51,019 bases of DNA, taken from the NCBI GenBank assembly GCA_964537395.1, contig CAZIBN010000022.1, positions 1 to 51,019 on the forward strand, written 5' to 3'. The stretch comes from GWA2-66-18 sp964537395 (GTDB lineage Bacteria; Elusimicrobiota; Elusimicrobia; UBA1565; UBA9628). Positions 7,483 to 14,183 of this stretch are shown one piece after another. The translations under genes and the position numbers were made by a program. Position 1 is the stretch's first letter. The number at the start of each line of letters is the position of its first letter. The notes below the pieces were generated by a model. The model ran no database searches and was not told where the DNA came from. It worked only from the letters and a program-made list of their open reading frames with translations.

Positions 7483-7568
7483 TAGGGCTGGCGAAAAAGG
7501 GAAGCGCGGCTTATACTCGTGGTCCCGGCGCTTGATGACGCGCCGAATCCCAGCTGTTCGGAGGCCGC

Positions 7569-7934
7569 ATGGCTGATCCGAGACAAGTTGTGGTCGTGGT
7601 GCCGAAGAAGGGCTCTTATGCGTGGCCGGGACGCGAGATGCTTGATGACCGCACGCGGGTTTTGCTGGAGTCCCGCACGCTCGACGAGTTGATGGACGCG
7701 ACGAGCGAGCTCGAGGCGGAGAATCTGGAGTCGGTGCTGGGCTACTGGGAATATCTGCGCTCGGACTGGCAGTGGCTGCACGATGCCAAGTTCCGCAAGA
7801 AGAACCCGGGCTACCTCTCCGTGCACGTCATGAGCCTGCGCGAGGGCGGCCACTACCTGCGCTCGACGAAATGGCGGGGCGGCATTCCCAGCAGCGACTC
7901 CATCTCAGAGTATCTCGACCTGCTGTGTAATTAG
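7569..7934 (+). CDS. Hypothetical protein
   Basis: 121 residues, soluble, with no signal peptide. The N-terminus (QVVVVVPKKGSYAWPGREML) looks like a beta-strand and turn; the middle is helical and acidic (SRTLDELMDATSELEAENLESVLGYW by segments) and the C-terminal part is rich in aromatic residues. I do not recognise a family. GGAGG lies six bases before the ATG, so it is one of the leadered, Shine-Dalgarno-type genes; a TATACT at 7512-7517 could be its -10. Confidence 0.55.
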   Translation: MADPRQVVVVVPKKGSYAWPGREMLDDRTRVLLESRTLDELMDATSELEAENLESVLGYWEYLRSDWQWLHDAKFRKKNPGYLSVHVMSLREGGHYLRSTKWRGGIPSSDSISEYLDLLCN

Positions 7935-7948
7935 GCCGCGCTCCGGGA

Positions 7949-7976
7949 TTGACAGGACGAGGCCCGGGGCTATACT
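7949..7976 (+). promoter_or_regulatory. Promoter TTGACA-N16-TATACT, leaderless
   Basis: A near-consensus promoter: TTGACA (7949-7954), 16 bases, TATACT (7971-7976), then six bases to the ATG at 7983. The best example of the leaderless layout in the window. Confidence 0.75.
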
Positions 7977-7982
7977 AGAGGC

Positions 7983-8573
7983 ATGAGGGCCCCTCTTCTG
8001 TTCTTGATGCTGGCGCTCGCGCCGAGCGCTTCGGCCATGCCCGCGTCCTACGCGACGCTCGACGAGGCCGCCGTGGCCTTCGTGGACCTCGTGCGCTCCT
8101 ATCCTCAGCAGAAGAACGAGTACTGCACCTGGCTCATCAAGGAGCCCGGCGGCCGCATCCGCTTCGGCACGATCAACGAGGGCGACATGGACAGGTGCCC
8201 GAGCTCGTGGCCCAAGCCCGCCGGCACCGTCGGGTCGGTGCATACCCACCCGATCTGGGGCCCGGGCTCTTCGGACGTCGCCTCGGCCGGCCAGGTGTTT
8301 TCAGAGGGGGATTTTTCGCATGCCGAGCACGCCGACGTGAGCGTGCCCACCTATCTGGGAGCGCCGGCCGGCCATGTCCTGCGCTACGATCCGGGCGGAA
8401 GCTCGTGCTGGGGGAAAAGCTTCATCGCGCGGAGATTCAAGATCGTGCGCGACCTGAACCCCGGCGTGCGCGGGCGTCTGCCGCTGAACCCCGACGAGAA
8501 GACGCCGCTGTACGACACCGGCGGCAAGCCCATCCCCAAGCCGTCCTACTGCAAAGACTCTCCGCGCCCGTAG
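7983..8573 (+). CDS. Secreted DUF4329/JAB-like protein
   Basis: 196 residues with a signal peptide (LLFLMLALAPSASA, cleavage near 18). The core carries GSVHTHP (about 81-87), then FSEGDFSHAEHADV and a strand with APAGHVLRYDP. An H-x-H-P pair followed by an S-x-x-D about 20 residues later resembles the JAMM/JAB zinc-site plan, and the whole arrangement resembles DUF4329, a domain seen in secreted and toxin-like proteins. Peptidase activity is not proven. Four Cys support an extracytoplasmic fold. Its TAG is immediately followed by the stop of the convergent M28 gene. Confidence 0.65.
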   Translation: MRAPLLFLMLALAPSASAMPASYATLDEAAVAFVDLVRSYPQQKNEYCTWLIKEPGGRIRFGTINEGDMDRCPSSWPKPAGTVGSVHTHPIWGPGSSDVASAGQVFSEGDFSHAEHADVSVPTYLGAPAGHVLRYDPGGSSCWGKSFIARRFKIVRDLNPGVRGRLPLNPDEKTPLYDTGGKPIPKPSYCKDSPRP

Positions 8574-10292
8574 TCAGCGCGGGTCCAGGGTCTCGACGAG
8601 TGCCGCCGTGACCTTGGCCATCTTCTCGTAGTCCAAGGTGTCGGGCGCGTCGGTGTGCTCGTGATAGTTGGGGTTACGGTAGAAGGCCGTGTCGGAGAGC
8701 ATGAGCGCGGGATAGCCCAGGTCCCAGAAGTTGAGCTGATCGGAGAGCGCCAGCCCCGAGAAGACGCCGGGGAGGATCGCACCCTGCAGGGAGAAATCGG
8801 AGGCGGCGCGCCAGTCGCGCAGGAAGCGGCTCAGCAGACGGCGGCTCTGCATGTTGCCGACGACGCTGACATAGTCGCCGTGCGACGGGTAGAACAGGTG
8901 CATGAAGGGCGGGTACAGCTGGGAGCCCCTTCGCGGATTGTAGTAGCCCAGCATCTCCAGGCTGATCATCGCGTGGACCTTCACGCCGTTGTCGCGCATC
9001 GAGTAGGCGTATTGCGAGCTGCCCATGTTGCGCGTGCCGAAGGAAGGGGGCTCCTCCGTGCCGAAGGCGACGAAGCGGATGTCGCGGCCGGGCTTGCGGG
9101 CCTTGAGGATGCGGGCGGCCTCGATGAGGACGGCGACGGCGCTGGCGTTGTCATCGGCGCCGGGGGTGCCGGGGGCGGAATCGTAATGGGCGCCGACGAT
9201 CCACGCGCCGCTCTGGTCGGCGGGGGATGAGGGCAGGACGGCCTCGACGTTGTGGAACTGATAGCCGTTCTTGATGGAGGGAAGCCACGCGGCGCCGTAG
9301 GGAAGTTTTTTGGGTTTGTAGCCGGCCGCGGCCAATTGGTCGAAGACGTAGTCGCGCGCGCGGGTATGGGCCTTCGGCGTGAAGGCGTCACGCTCGCCGA
9401 TGGTCTGCGCCAGCATGACGACATGACCGCGCAGTCGTGCGGCGAGAGGGGACAAGGTCTTCGGATCATGGATCGGGAAGGTCGGCGCGACCTTGGCGAG
9501 GCGGACCTGGCGCTCGGCGCGGTCGGTCATGAGGAACACCGGTCCCACGATATAAAAGAGAATTGCGGCGAGGATCGCAGTGAAGGCGAGGACGCGCATC
9601 AGGCGTGGAGGCGGCGAGGCGGTCGTCGTCGGGCGGGAATCGAGCAAGGCCTGGACGCGCTCGACGGCGGCCAGCGGGATGGCCGCGCCCCAGACCACGC
9701 CGAGGCTGATGCGTGCGATCTCGCTGGCTGATTCCCGGATGACTATTCCCGCGCCGATGGCGAGGGCGACGAGAAGGAAATCCGCGCGCGTGCGGCCGAG
9801 CCAGAATAAAAGTGCGGCGACGGCGAAGATCATGTCGATGATCCACGAGCCGAGGTGAAGCCCCGTCAAGCCGAGGTACAGAGCCCAGGCCGCCGCACCC
9901 ATGGCGGCGAGATTCGAGCGCAGCGGCCCCCACCAACGGCCGCCGCCGAAACGGCCGTGAGCCCAGAACACAGGGGCGGCGAGAGCGGCCGCGCCCGCGA
10001 GCTTGAACACGCAGCGGTCGAAGCAGGCCAGTATGGTGGCGTGGCGCACGACGCCCATGATGAGGACGAAGAGCAAGGTCGAGATGATGGAGGAGCGCGC
10101 CATCGGGAGATCGGCCTTCGTCGCGCCGAGGGCGAAGGTTCCCGCCCATTGCACGGCGAGCAGGGCGGCGAGGATGGGGAAGATCCAGTGATGGTGCGCC
10201 GCCTGGTAGACGGGGAAGGAGGCGAGGGCGATGAACAGCACGAGGTTCAGGATGACGACGGCGGCGGCGGCGCGCAAGCCCCGGTTCTCCAT
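8574..10292 (-). CDS. Membrane-anchored M28-family metallopeptidase
   Basis: 572 residues. Residues about 1-270 contain seven or eight hydrophobic helices. The C-terminal half is an M28 aminopeptidase-type zinc domain with all ligand blocks: GAHYDSAPGTPGADDNASAV (His and bridging Asp), GTEEPPSFG (Glu-Glu), SLEMLGYYN, and the final HTDAPDTLDY. The catalytic domain probably faces outside. The ATG is chosen because it overlaps the upstream stop (TGATG at 10290-10294), giving translational coupling to the pilin-like gene; a longer frame is open but non-conserved. The membrane segment ISLGVVWGAAIPLA closely resembles ISLGLVWSAAIPLV in the upstream partner, so parts of the two membrane regions may be related. 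Confidence 0.85.
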   Translation of the reverse strand: MENRGLRAAAAVVILNLVLFIALASFPVYQAAHHHWIFPILAALLAVQWAGTFALGATKADLPMARSSIISTLLFVLIMGVVRHATILACFDRCVFKLAGAAALAAPVFWAHGRFGGGRWWGPLRSNLAAMGAAAWALYLGLTGLHLGSWIIDMIFAVAALLFWLGRTRADFLLVALAIGAGIVIRESASEIARISLGVVWGAAIPLAAVERVQALLDSRPTTTASPPPRLMRVLAFTAILAAILFYIVGPVFLMTDRAERQVRLAKVAPTFPIHDPKTLSPLAARLRGHVVMLAQTIGERDAFTPKAHTRARDYVFDQLAAAGYKPKKLPYGAAWLPSIKNGYQFHNVEAVLPSSPADQSGAWIVGAHYDSAPGTPGADDNASAVAVLIEAARILKARKPGRDIRFVAFGTEEPPSFGTRNMGSSQYAYSMRDNGVKVHAMISLEMLGYYNPRRGSQLYPPFMHLFYPSHGDYVSVVGNMQSRRLLSRFLRDWRAASDFSLQGAILPGVFSGLALSDQLNFWDLGYPALMLSDTAFYRNPNYHEHTDAPDTLDYEKMAKVTAALVETLDPR

Positions 10293-11245
10293 CAGTACTC
10301 GTTCCAGAACCGGCCGCGCGTGTCGGTGTGGGTGCAGTCGATGAAGATGGTGCCGGTCAGGCTCGGGGATGACGGTGAGACGACGAAGGCCCAGCGCCCG
10401 CTGTCCGTCGCGGCCGTGCTCGTCACGACCGCCGCCTCGGCGGTATGGGTATGCGGGATGTTGTCGTAGCTTCGCCACAAGGTCGGGATCCCGGGGATGG
10501 TCTTGGCCTCGACCATGGCTCCGATCGAATCCGGGGCTCGCCCCTCGTGCTCGTTGCGGTAGCGGTCGACGGCCAGGCGAAGTTCGCTGAGGTTCCCCTT
10601 GATGGCGCCTTCGGCGCTTTTACGGAACAGGGGGGCGAAGGTGGGGGCGACGATCGCGACGAGAAGGGCGCAGATCCCGGTGATGATGACGGTCGTGCCG
10701 ATCTCGGTTTTCATCGAGCTTTCGGTCACGGCCACGGCGCCGGTGACCACGCGCCAGGTCTCGCGGCCTGCCAGCCACGCGATGACAAGCGGGATGGCCG
10801 CGCTCCAAACCAGGCCGAGGCTGATGCGTGCGGAGAGAGGGTGTCCTTTCCATACGGTCGTCGCGGCGCCAAACAGCATGACGATGCCGAAGAGGCCGGG
10901 CAGGATCACGATCCATGACGCCCGGCACGCGGCCCAGGTCCAGACGAGCCAGCGCCGCGGCTTGACGCCGGCGGCCAGCTCGGAGGTTTCTTTTAAAACT
11001 TCAGCCTTGGCGCAAAACCAGGCGTCGCGCGCGACGAAGCCGACGGCGATGGGCCAGCAGATGAAGGTGATCGTGCCGTGGAGCAAGGCCAGCGCCGGCA
11101 GGATGATGGAGATGCCGATCAGGATGACGACGCCGCGCATGAACGACCCGATGTAGAAGTGGCCGAACCCGGGAAGCGGAATGGAGATAAGAAGCGCTAA
11201 CAGCGGCGACTTGAGCGAAGGTCGAGGCGCGGGAGGAGTGGTCAA
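10292..11245 (-). CDS. Polytopic membrane protein with a pilin-like C-terminal domain
   Basis: 317 residues from a TTG at 11243-11245 that overlaps the upstream stop as TTGA. Residues about 12-180 hold several membrane helices; one contains LPGFGHFYIGSFMRG, the G-x-G-x-F-Y-x-G signature of TM2-like domains. From about residue 180 the protein reads like a major pseudopilin: a hydrophobic helix (EIGTTVIITGICALLVAIVAPTF by segments), then KGNLSELRLAVDRYRNEHEGRAP, a pattern common in type IV pilin-like proteins. No prepilin-peptidase G-F-x-x-x-E site is visible, so the pilin part is probably not processed. It sits between a small exported protein and the M28 peptidase, all coupled. Confidence 0.7.
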   Translation of the reverse strand: MTTPPAPRPSLKSPLLALLISIPLPGFGHFYIGSFMRGVVILIGISIILPALALLHGTITFICWPIAVGFVARDAWFCAKAEVLKETSELAAGVKPRRWLVWTWAACRASWIVILPGLFGIVMLFGAATTVWKGHPLSARISLGLVWSAAIPLVIAWLAGRETWRVVTGAVAVTESSMKTEIGTTVIITGICALLVAIVAPTFAPLFRKSAEGAIKGNLSELRLAVDRYRNEHEGRAPDSIGAMVEAKTIPGIPTLWRSYDNIPHTHTAEAAVVTSTAATDSGRWAFVVSPSSPSLTGTIFIDCTHTDTRGRFWNEY

Positions 11246-11622
11246 GGCGAGCGGGGCCTCGCAGTCCCCGGGGCCGCGGCGAGGATCAGGCCGTTTTGTG
11301 GGTTCGCCTCGTATTTCTCGCCCTCGGGCGCGCGTAGCATGGTCCAATCGCCGTAGGCTGAGTAGCCGAAGTTCTGCTGGCCGCTTGTGACGACGACGTA
11401 TCGTTGACGCACGACCTTGGAGGGAGCGGCCGGCGTCAGGCCCATGGGTGCTAAGCCGTTCACCGGGCTGAGCTGAAGCGTGATGGCCGGCGCCGAGCCC
11501 GTTTTAAAGGAAGCTGATTCCCCGGGCAGCGCAATCTCGACGGCGCGCCCGACGCCCGCGCGCGCGGACGGCGCCTCGCAGGCGAGCAGAGCGCCGAGGA
11601 GGACGCGCTGAATGGGGCTCAC
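11242..11622 (-). CDS. Small exported Pro/Leu-rich protein
   Basis: 126 residues from a GTG at 11620-11622 with TATCCT exactly six bases upstream. Signal peptide SPIQRVLLGALLACEAPSARA. The following segment alternates hydrophobic residues with prolines (ALPGESASFKTG; ITLQLSPVNGLAPMGLTP), a style also seen at the N-termini of the PLD, kinase-like and 193-frame proteins elsewhere in the window. The C-terminal third is beta-like (KVVRQRYVVVTSG; YSAYGDWTML). I recognise no family. It heads a coupled operon with the pilin-like protein (TTGA overlap) and the M28 peptidase. Confidence 0.55.
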   Translation of the reverse strand: MSPIQRVLLGALLACEAPSARAGVGRAVEIALPGESASFKTGSAPAITLQLSPVNGLAPMGLTPAAPSKVVRQRYVVVTSGQQNFGYSAYGDWTMLRAPEGEKYEANPQNGLILAAAPGTARPRSP

Positions 11623-11628
11623 CCCGGA

Positions 11629-11634
11629 AGGATA
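11629..11634 (-). promoter_or_regulatory. -10 box TATCCT, six bases before a GTG start
   Basis: Minus-strand TATCCT followed by six bases and GTG. It decides the start of the exported protein gene at 11622, for which no ATG is available. Confidence 0.5.
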
Positions 11635-11651
11635 GCCCGGGAGAGCCGGAT

Positions 11652-12047
11652 TTACCAGTGCGCGCGGCGCGCGGCCCAGGAGCCGGCGCGGCGCAGCGGG
11701 CCACCGGCGGCCGAGCCGAGATAGATCCGGCCCGAGGAGATCCAGAAGTAGGCGTCCTGCCTGAACGACGCGGCGATCGCGCGCGCGGCTTCGGGCGAAT
11801 CCACGACGAGGCCCCAGCCCGGCTCCCGGTGCGAACCATCCTTGCTCCCGCCGGTCACGCGGAAGCGTTGGATGTTCAGCGTTTTGAGATGACGGCGCAG
11901 CGCGGCATCGCGGCGACGGTTCGCGGCGGGCGTCGATCTTCGTCCCATCGGATCGCACGCGGTGATGACGGCGAAGCGAGAGGGGATTTTTCCGCGGATG
12001 TCAGCGGAAAAGTAGGCGTTGAAGTAGGACGCTTTGAGGCGGGCCAC
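11652..12047 (-). CDS. DUF3293 family protein
   Basis: 131 residues. It follows the DUF3293 plan: a start like LKASYFNAYF, FAVITACDPMGRRSTPAANRRRDAALRRHL (the 'iTAwNP.s......N..r...L' block), GLVVDSPEAARAIAASFRQDAYFWI (the 'EpS.lv....a..la..fgQ.Ai' block). Function is unknown in the family. The GTG at 12045-12047 is the first start codon after the upstream gene's stop five bases earlier; longer frames to the right overlap the zinc-finger gene and are not conserved. Closely follows that gene, so probably in an operon with it. Confidence 0.7.
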   Translation of the reverse strand: MARLKASYFNAYFSADIRGKIPSRFAVITACDPMGRRSTPAANRRRDAALRRHLKTLNIQRFRVTGGSKDGSHREPGWGLVVDSPEAARAIAASFRQDAYFWISSGRIYLGSAAGGPLRRAGSWAARRAHW

Positions 12048-12052
12048 GGACG

Positions 12053-12349
12053 CTAGATCTGAGGGTGCGGCGGAGGGGGAGTCGGCTCGGGGCGGCCTTT
12101 GCAGGCGCTGAGGTGGGTCAGGAGGCTCGTGACCTTGTCGCCGCAACGCTTGCAGTAGCCGGGCTTGTTGACGCGTCCGAATGTCCCTTTGCTCGACGAC
12201 TTATTCTTGTGGCTGTAGCGGTTGACGATGTCCTTGATGTCGTTGGCGCGCTCTTTCTTGTCACGGAGAAGCGGACACTCCGGCTTATGGTCGGAGAGCT
12301 TGACGACATTGACCGCGTTGCAGCGAAAGCAGATCTTCACTTTGTACAT
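12053..12349 (-). CDS. Small zinc-finger-like protein
   Basis: 98 residues, basic. Two metal-site candidates: CFRC with a later CPLL near the N-terminus, and YCKRCGDKVTSLLTHLSACKG near the C-terminus (C-x2-C-x9-H-x4-C). A Lys/Ser-rich linker joins them, and the tail is a proline run. Probably nucleic-acid binding by style; the family is not recognised. It is divergent from the DUF4404 gene, with a perfect hairpin (12361-12383) just upstream of its ATG. Its own GC is lower than that of its neighbours. Confidence 0.6.
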   Translation of the reverse strand: MYKVKICFRCNAVNVVKLSDHKPECPLLRDKKERANDIKDIVNRYSHKNKSSSKGTFGRVNKPGYCKRCGDKVTSLLTHLSACKGRPEPTPPPPHPQI

Positions 12350-12360
12350 TGTAACCTATC

Positions 12361-12383
12361 ATGATTCGCCTTCGGCGAATCAT
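12361..12383. repeat. Hairpin between divergent genes
   Basis: ATGATTCGCC (12361-12370), loop TTC, and its exact complement (12374-12383). It lies 11 bases upstream of the zinc-finger gene start and just before the -35 box of the DUF4404 gene, so an operator role is possible. Confidence 0.45.
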
Positions 12384-12390
12384 AACGGCC

Positions 12391-12418
12391 TTGACGCGCG
12401 ACGCCGATAGAGTTATAT
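12391..12418 (+). promoter_or_regulatory. Promoter TTGACG-N16-TTATAT, leaderless
   Basis: TTGACG (12391-12396), 16 bases, TTATAT (12413-12418), six bases to the ATG at 12425. Reading TATATA one base later gives a 17-base spacer and a five-base leader. Confidence 0.6.
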
Positions 12419-12424
12419 AGAGGC

Positions 12425-12682
12425 ATGATCGAAGAAACGGTCGCGAAGATCGAAGCCGCCATCCGCGAGACGCGCGGCGCCGATCCAAAGAACAAGGCCG
12501 AGCTCATCGCCATGCTCGAGCAGCTCAAGCTCGAGGTTCGGCGTGAGACGCGCTCCAAGGACATCCTTGACAAGGCCGACGAGAAGCTCAAGAACGCCGC
12601 CGTCGAGTTCGACGTGAGCCACCCCCAGCTGGCGGCGATCGTCGGGGAGATCAGCATGCTGCTCTCGAAGATCGGTATTTAA
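12425..12682 (+). CDS. DUF4404 family helical protein
   Basis: 85 residues, almost entirely helical and charged. The C-terminal block FDVSHPQLAAIVGEISMLLSKIGI by segments is the DUF4404 hallmark (an F-x-x-S-H-P-x-L followed by a helix ending in a GI pair). The N-terminal half is a predicted two-helix hairpin (IEETVAKIEAAIRE; NKAELIAMLEQLKLEV). Function unknown. It has its own leaderless promoter, and the TPR gene that follows has another. Confidence 0.75.
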   Translation: MIEETVAKIEAAIRETRGADPKNKAELIAMLEQLKLEVRRETRSKDILDKADEKLKNAAVEFDVSHPQLAAIVGEISMLLSKIGI

Positions 12683-12691
12683 CGCCGGGCC

Positions 12692-12720
12692 TTGACGGAA
12701 TCGGATACCCCTGCTACACT
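12692..12720 (+). promoter_or_regulatory. Promoter TTGACG-N17-TACACT upstream of a long leader
   Basis: TTGACG (12692-12697), 17 bases, TACACT (12715-12720). The TPR gene starts 148 bases further on, so unlike most promoters here this one yields a long 5' leader, or a leaderless small open frame at 12725. Confidence 0.55.
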
Positions 12721-12868
12721 GAAAATGTCGGACGGTGATGTTCGACGGCCCTGTAATACGGGACCCAAAGCGTTCGGACCCTGGTCTTCCTTGAAAAAGC
12801 GGATCGGGGTCGCTCCTTTATAAGGCGCGGCTCCGAGGCCTCCGAGGCGGGAACGGCGAGGAGGGTTT
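12721..12868 (+). promoter_or_regulatory. Long 5' leader with a possible 32-codon frame
   Basis: About 140 bases lie between the promoter and the TPR gene. ATG at 12725 opens a 32-residue frame ending at TAA 12821-12823 (starts MSDGDVRRPC). Near its end AAAGCG (about 12795) can pair with CGCTCCTTT (12811-12819), and GCCTCCGAGGC (12838-12848) is another hairpin shortly before the Shine-Dalgarno sequence GAGGAGGG. It could be an attenuator or regulatory leader. I match it to no known riboswitch. Confidence 0.3.
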
Positions 12869-13663
12869 ATGTCCATCCAATCGAGCGGTGAGTACCTGGA
12901 CCGAGGACTCGAGTTGCTCTTGGCGGACAGCGCGGAAGAAGCGCTTGCTATCTTCGAAGAAGGCGCGCGAAAGTTCCCCGGCGACGCGGAGCTGAACCTG
13001 GGGCGGGCGTTGACGCTCAACCGCGTCGGCGAGTACGTTCGGTCCTGCGATATCCTGGAGGGCCTGCGCGGGAGCACCACGCAGATCGAAGACGTGCTGA
13101 CGGGCTTAGTCGAGGCGTATCTCGGGCGGGGCATGATCGCGCAGGCCAAGGCGGCGGCCAAGGATGCGTCCGACGGTCCGGCCAAGCACGACGCCGAGAC
13201 GCTGTGCCGGCTGGGCCGGTTGTTCTATATGAAGAAACGGACGCGCGATGCGCTGCCGTTCTACGAGAGGGCCGCGGAGCTTTCCCCGAAATGGAGCGAG
13301 GCGTGGTTCGGATTGGGCGCGTGCCAGTGGGCATTGTCGCACCCCGCCGGGGCGGAGGCGGCGCTGCGTCGCGCCGTCGAGCTCGAGCCGACGGATTGGC
13401 AGGCCCGGCAGTTCCTGGGCTGCGTGCTGCACGACTTGGGTCGTAAAAAGGACGCGCGCGAGATGCTGGAGTCGGTGCCGTTGAACGTCTCGTGGCAGAA
13501 GGCGGCGCTGGAAAGGATGGTTGCGATGGCCTGGTGGCCCCAGGACGCGGAGAGACGCAGACAGATGGAGTCGCTGTGGAAGAGCGTGATGGGCGGCGCC
13601 CCTGGGCGTGGGGCAATGGACGTGCTTGAGGAAGTCAGCCGGAAGATGGAGTTCAAGCCGTAA
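12869..13663 (+). CDS. Tetratricopeptide-repeat protein
   Basis: 264 residues, cytoplasmic by lack of a signal peptide. TPR units are recognisable: YLDRGLELLLADSAEEALAIFEEGARKFPGD by segments (about 9-39), ETLCRLGRLFYMKKRTRDALPFYERAAELSPK (about 110-142), AWFGLGACQWALSHPAGAEAALRRAVELEPTD (about 147-178) and a fourth starting RQFLGCVLHDLGRKKDAREMLE. Such proteins are scaffolds; no partner is evident. GAGGAGG precedes the ATG, after a 148-base leader. A strong terminator follows. Confidence 0.85.
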   Translation: MSIQSSGEYLDRGLELLLADSAEEALAIFEEGARKFPGDAELNLGRALTLNRVGEYVRSCDILEGLRGSTTQIEDVLTGLVEAYLGRGMIAQAKAAAKDASDGPAKHDAETLCRLGRLFYMKKRTRDALPFYERAAELSPKWSEAWFGLGACQWALSHPAGAEAALRRAVELEPTDWQARQFLGCVLHDLGRKKDAREMLESVPLNVSWQKAALERMVAMAWWPQDAERRRQMESLWKSVMGGAPGRGAMDVLEEVSRKMEFKP

Positions 13664-13692
13664 CGCGCATCGTCGTCCGCACAGCCGAGCGG

Positions 13693-13729
13693 GGGCCGCC
13701 GGGACTATACCGGCGGCCCTTCTCGTTTT
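13693..13729 (+). terminator. Rho-independent terminator
   Basis: GGGCCGCCGG (13693-13702), a seven-base loop, the exact complement (13710-13719), then TTCTCGTTTT. It ends the TPR transcript. Confidence 0.8.
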
Positions 13730-13734
13730 ATGGC

Positions 13735-13764
13735 GGTGTCAGGCTTACCGGTATTTGCAGTATT
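13735..13764 (+). repeat. Left arm of a split GGTGTCAGGC palindrome
   Basis: A 30-base arm (GGTGTCAGGCTTACCGGTAT and ten more bases) identical to the left arm of the intact hairpin at 40348-40425. Its matching right arm is not here but at 14145-14174, on the far side of the MazG-like gene. Confidence 0.85.
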
Positions 13765-13796
13765 TCCCGCGCAGTGCCCTATGCGATAATGGAGGC

Positions 13797-14138
13797 ATGA
13801 AAGATCGCCGCGCTGAACTTGACGAGACCGTCGCCCGCTTCGCCCGCGAGCGGAAATGGGGAAAGTATCACGGCCCCAAGAATCTTGCGATGGCGATGGT
13901 GAAGGAAGCCGCCGAGGTCGTCGAGATATTCCAGTGGCTGACGCCCGCTCAGGCTAAGAACCTGACGGTCGCTCAACGCGCGCATCTCGCCGAGGAGCTC
14001 GCCGACACCTTCATCTACCTCAAGAAGATCGGCGACCACTTCGGCATCGACCTCATCGACGCGTCGCTCGATAAGATGAAGAAGAACGCCCTCAAGTACC
14101 CCGCCGCGCTCAATCGCGGCCGCATCTATAAGCGCTGA
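13797..14138 (+). CDS. MazG-like nucleotide pyrophosphohydrolase
   Basis: 113 residues, an all-alpha single-domain NTP pyrophosphohydrolase. The metal-binding residues are visible: KEAAEVVEIFQW (E-x2/3-E) and EELADTFIYLKKIGDHFGID (E-x-x-D helix), with the family's K-W-x-K-Y-H-x-P-K-N-L at the front. Such enzymes convert (d)NTP to (d)NMP plus pyrophosphate, often to clean non-canonical nucleotides; the C-terminal DASLDKMKKNALKYP is also typical. GATAAT lies exactly six bases before the ATG. The gene is held between the two arms of a palindromic repeat (13735-13764 and 14145-14174) that elsewhere form one compact hairpin, so it may have moved as part of such an element. Confidence 0.88.
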   Translation: MKDRRAELDETVARFARERKWGKYHGPKNLAMAMVKEAAEVVEIFQWLTPAQAKNLTVAQRAHLAEELADTFIYLKKIGDHFGIDLIDASLDKMKKNALKYPAALNRGRIYKR

Positions 14139-14144
14139 CGCTCG

Positions 14145-14174
14145 AATACTGCAAATACCGGTAAGCCTGACACC
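14145..14174 (+). repeat. Right arm of the split GGTGTCAGGC palindrome
   Basis: The exact reverse complement of 13735-13764, 380 bases away, and identical to the right arm of the hairpin at 40348-40425. It begins six bases after the MazG-like stop codon. Confidence 0.85.
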
Positions 14175-14183
14175 TTGGGCAAC

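Noticed and set aside
8574..10478. Longer N-terminus for the M28 peptidase
   Set aside because: The extra 62 residues are charged, non-conserved and overlap the pilin-like gene; the TGATG overlap at 10290-10294 gives a natural start.
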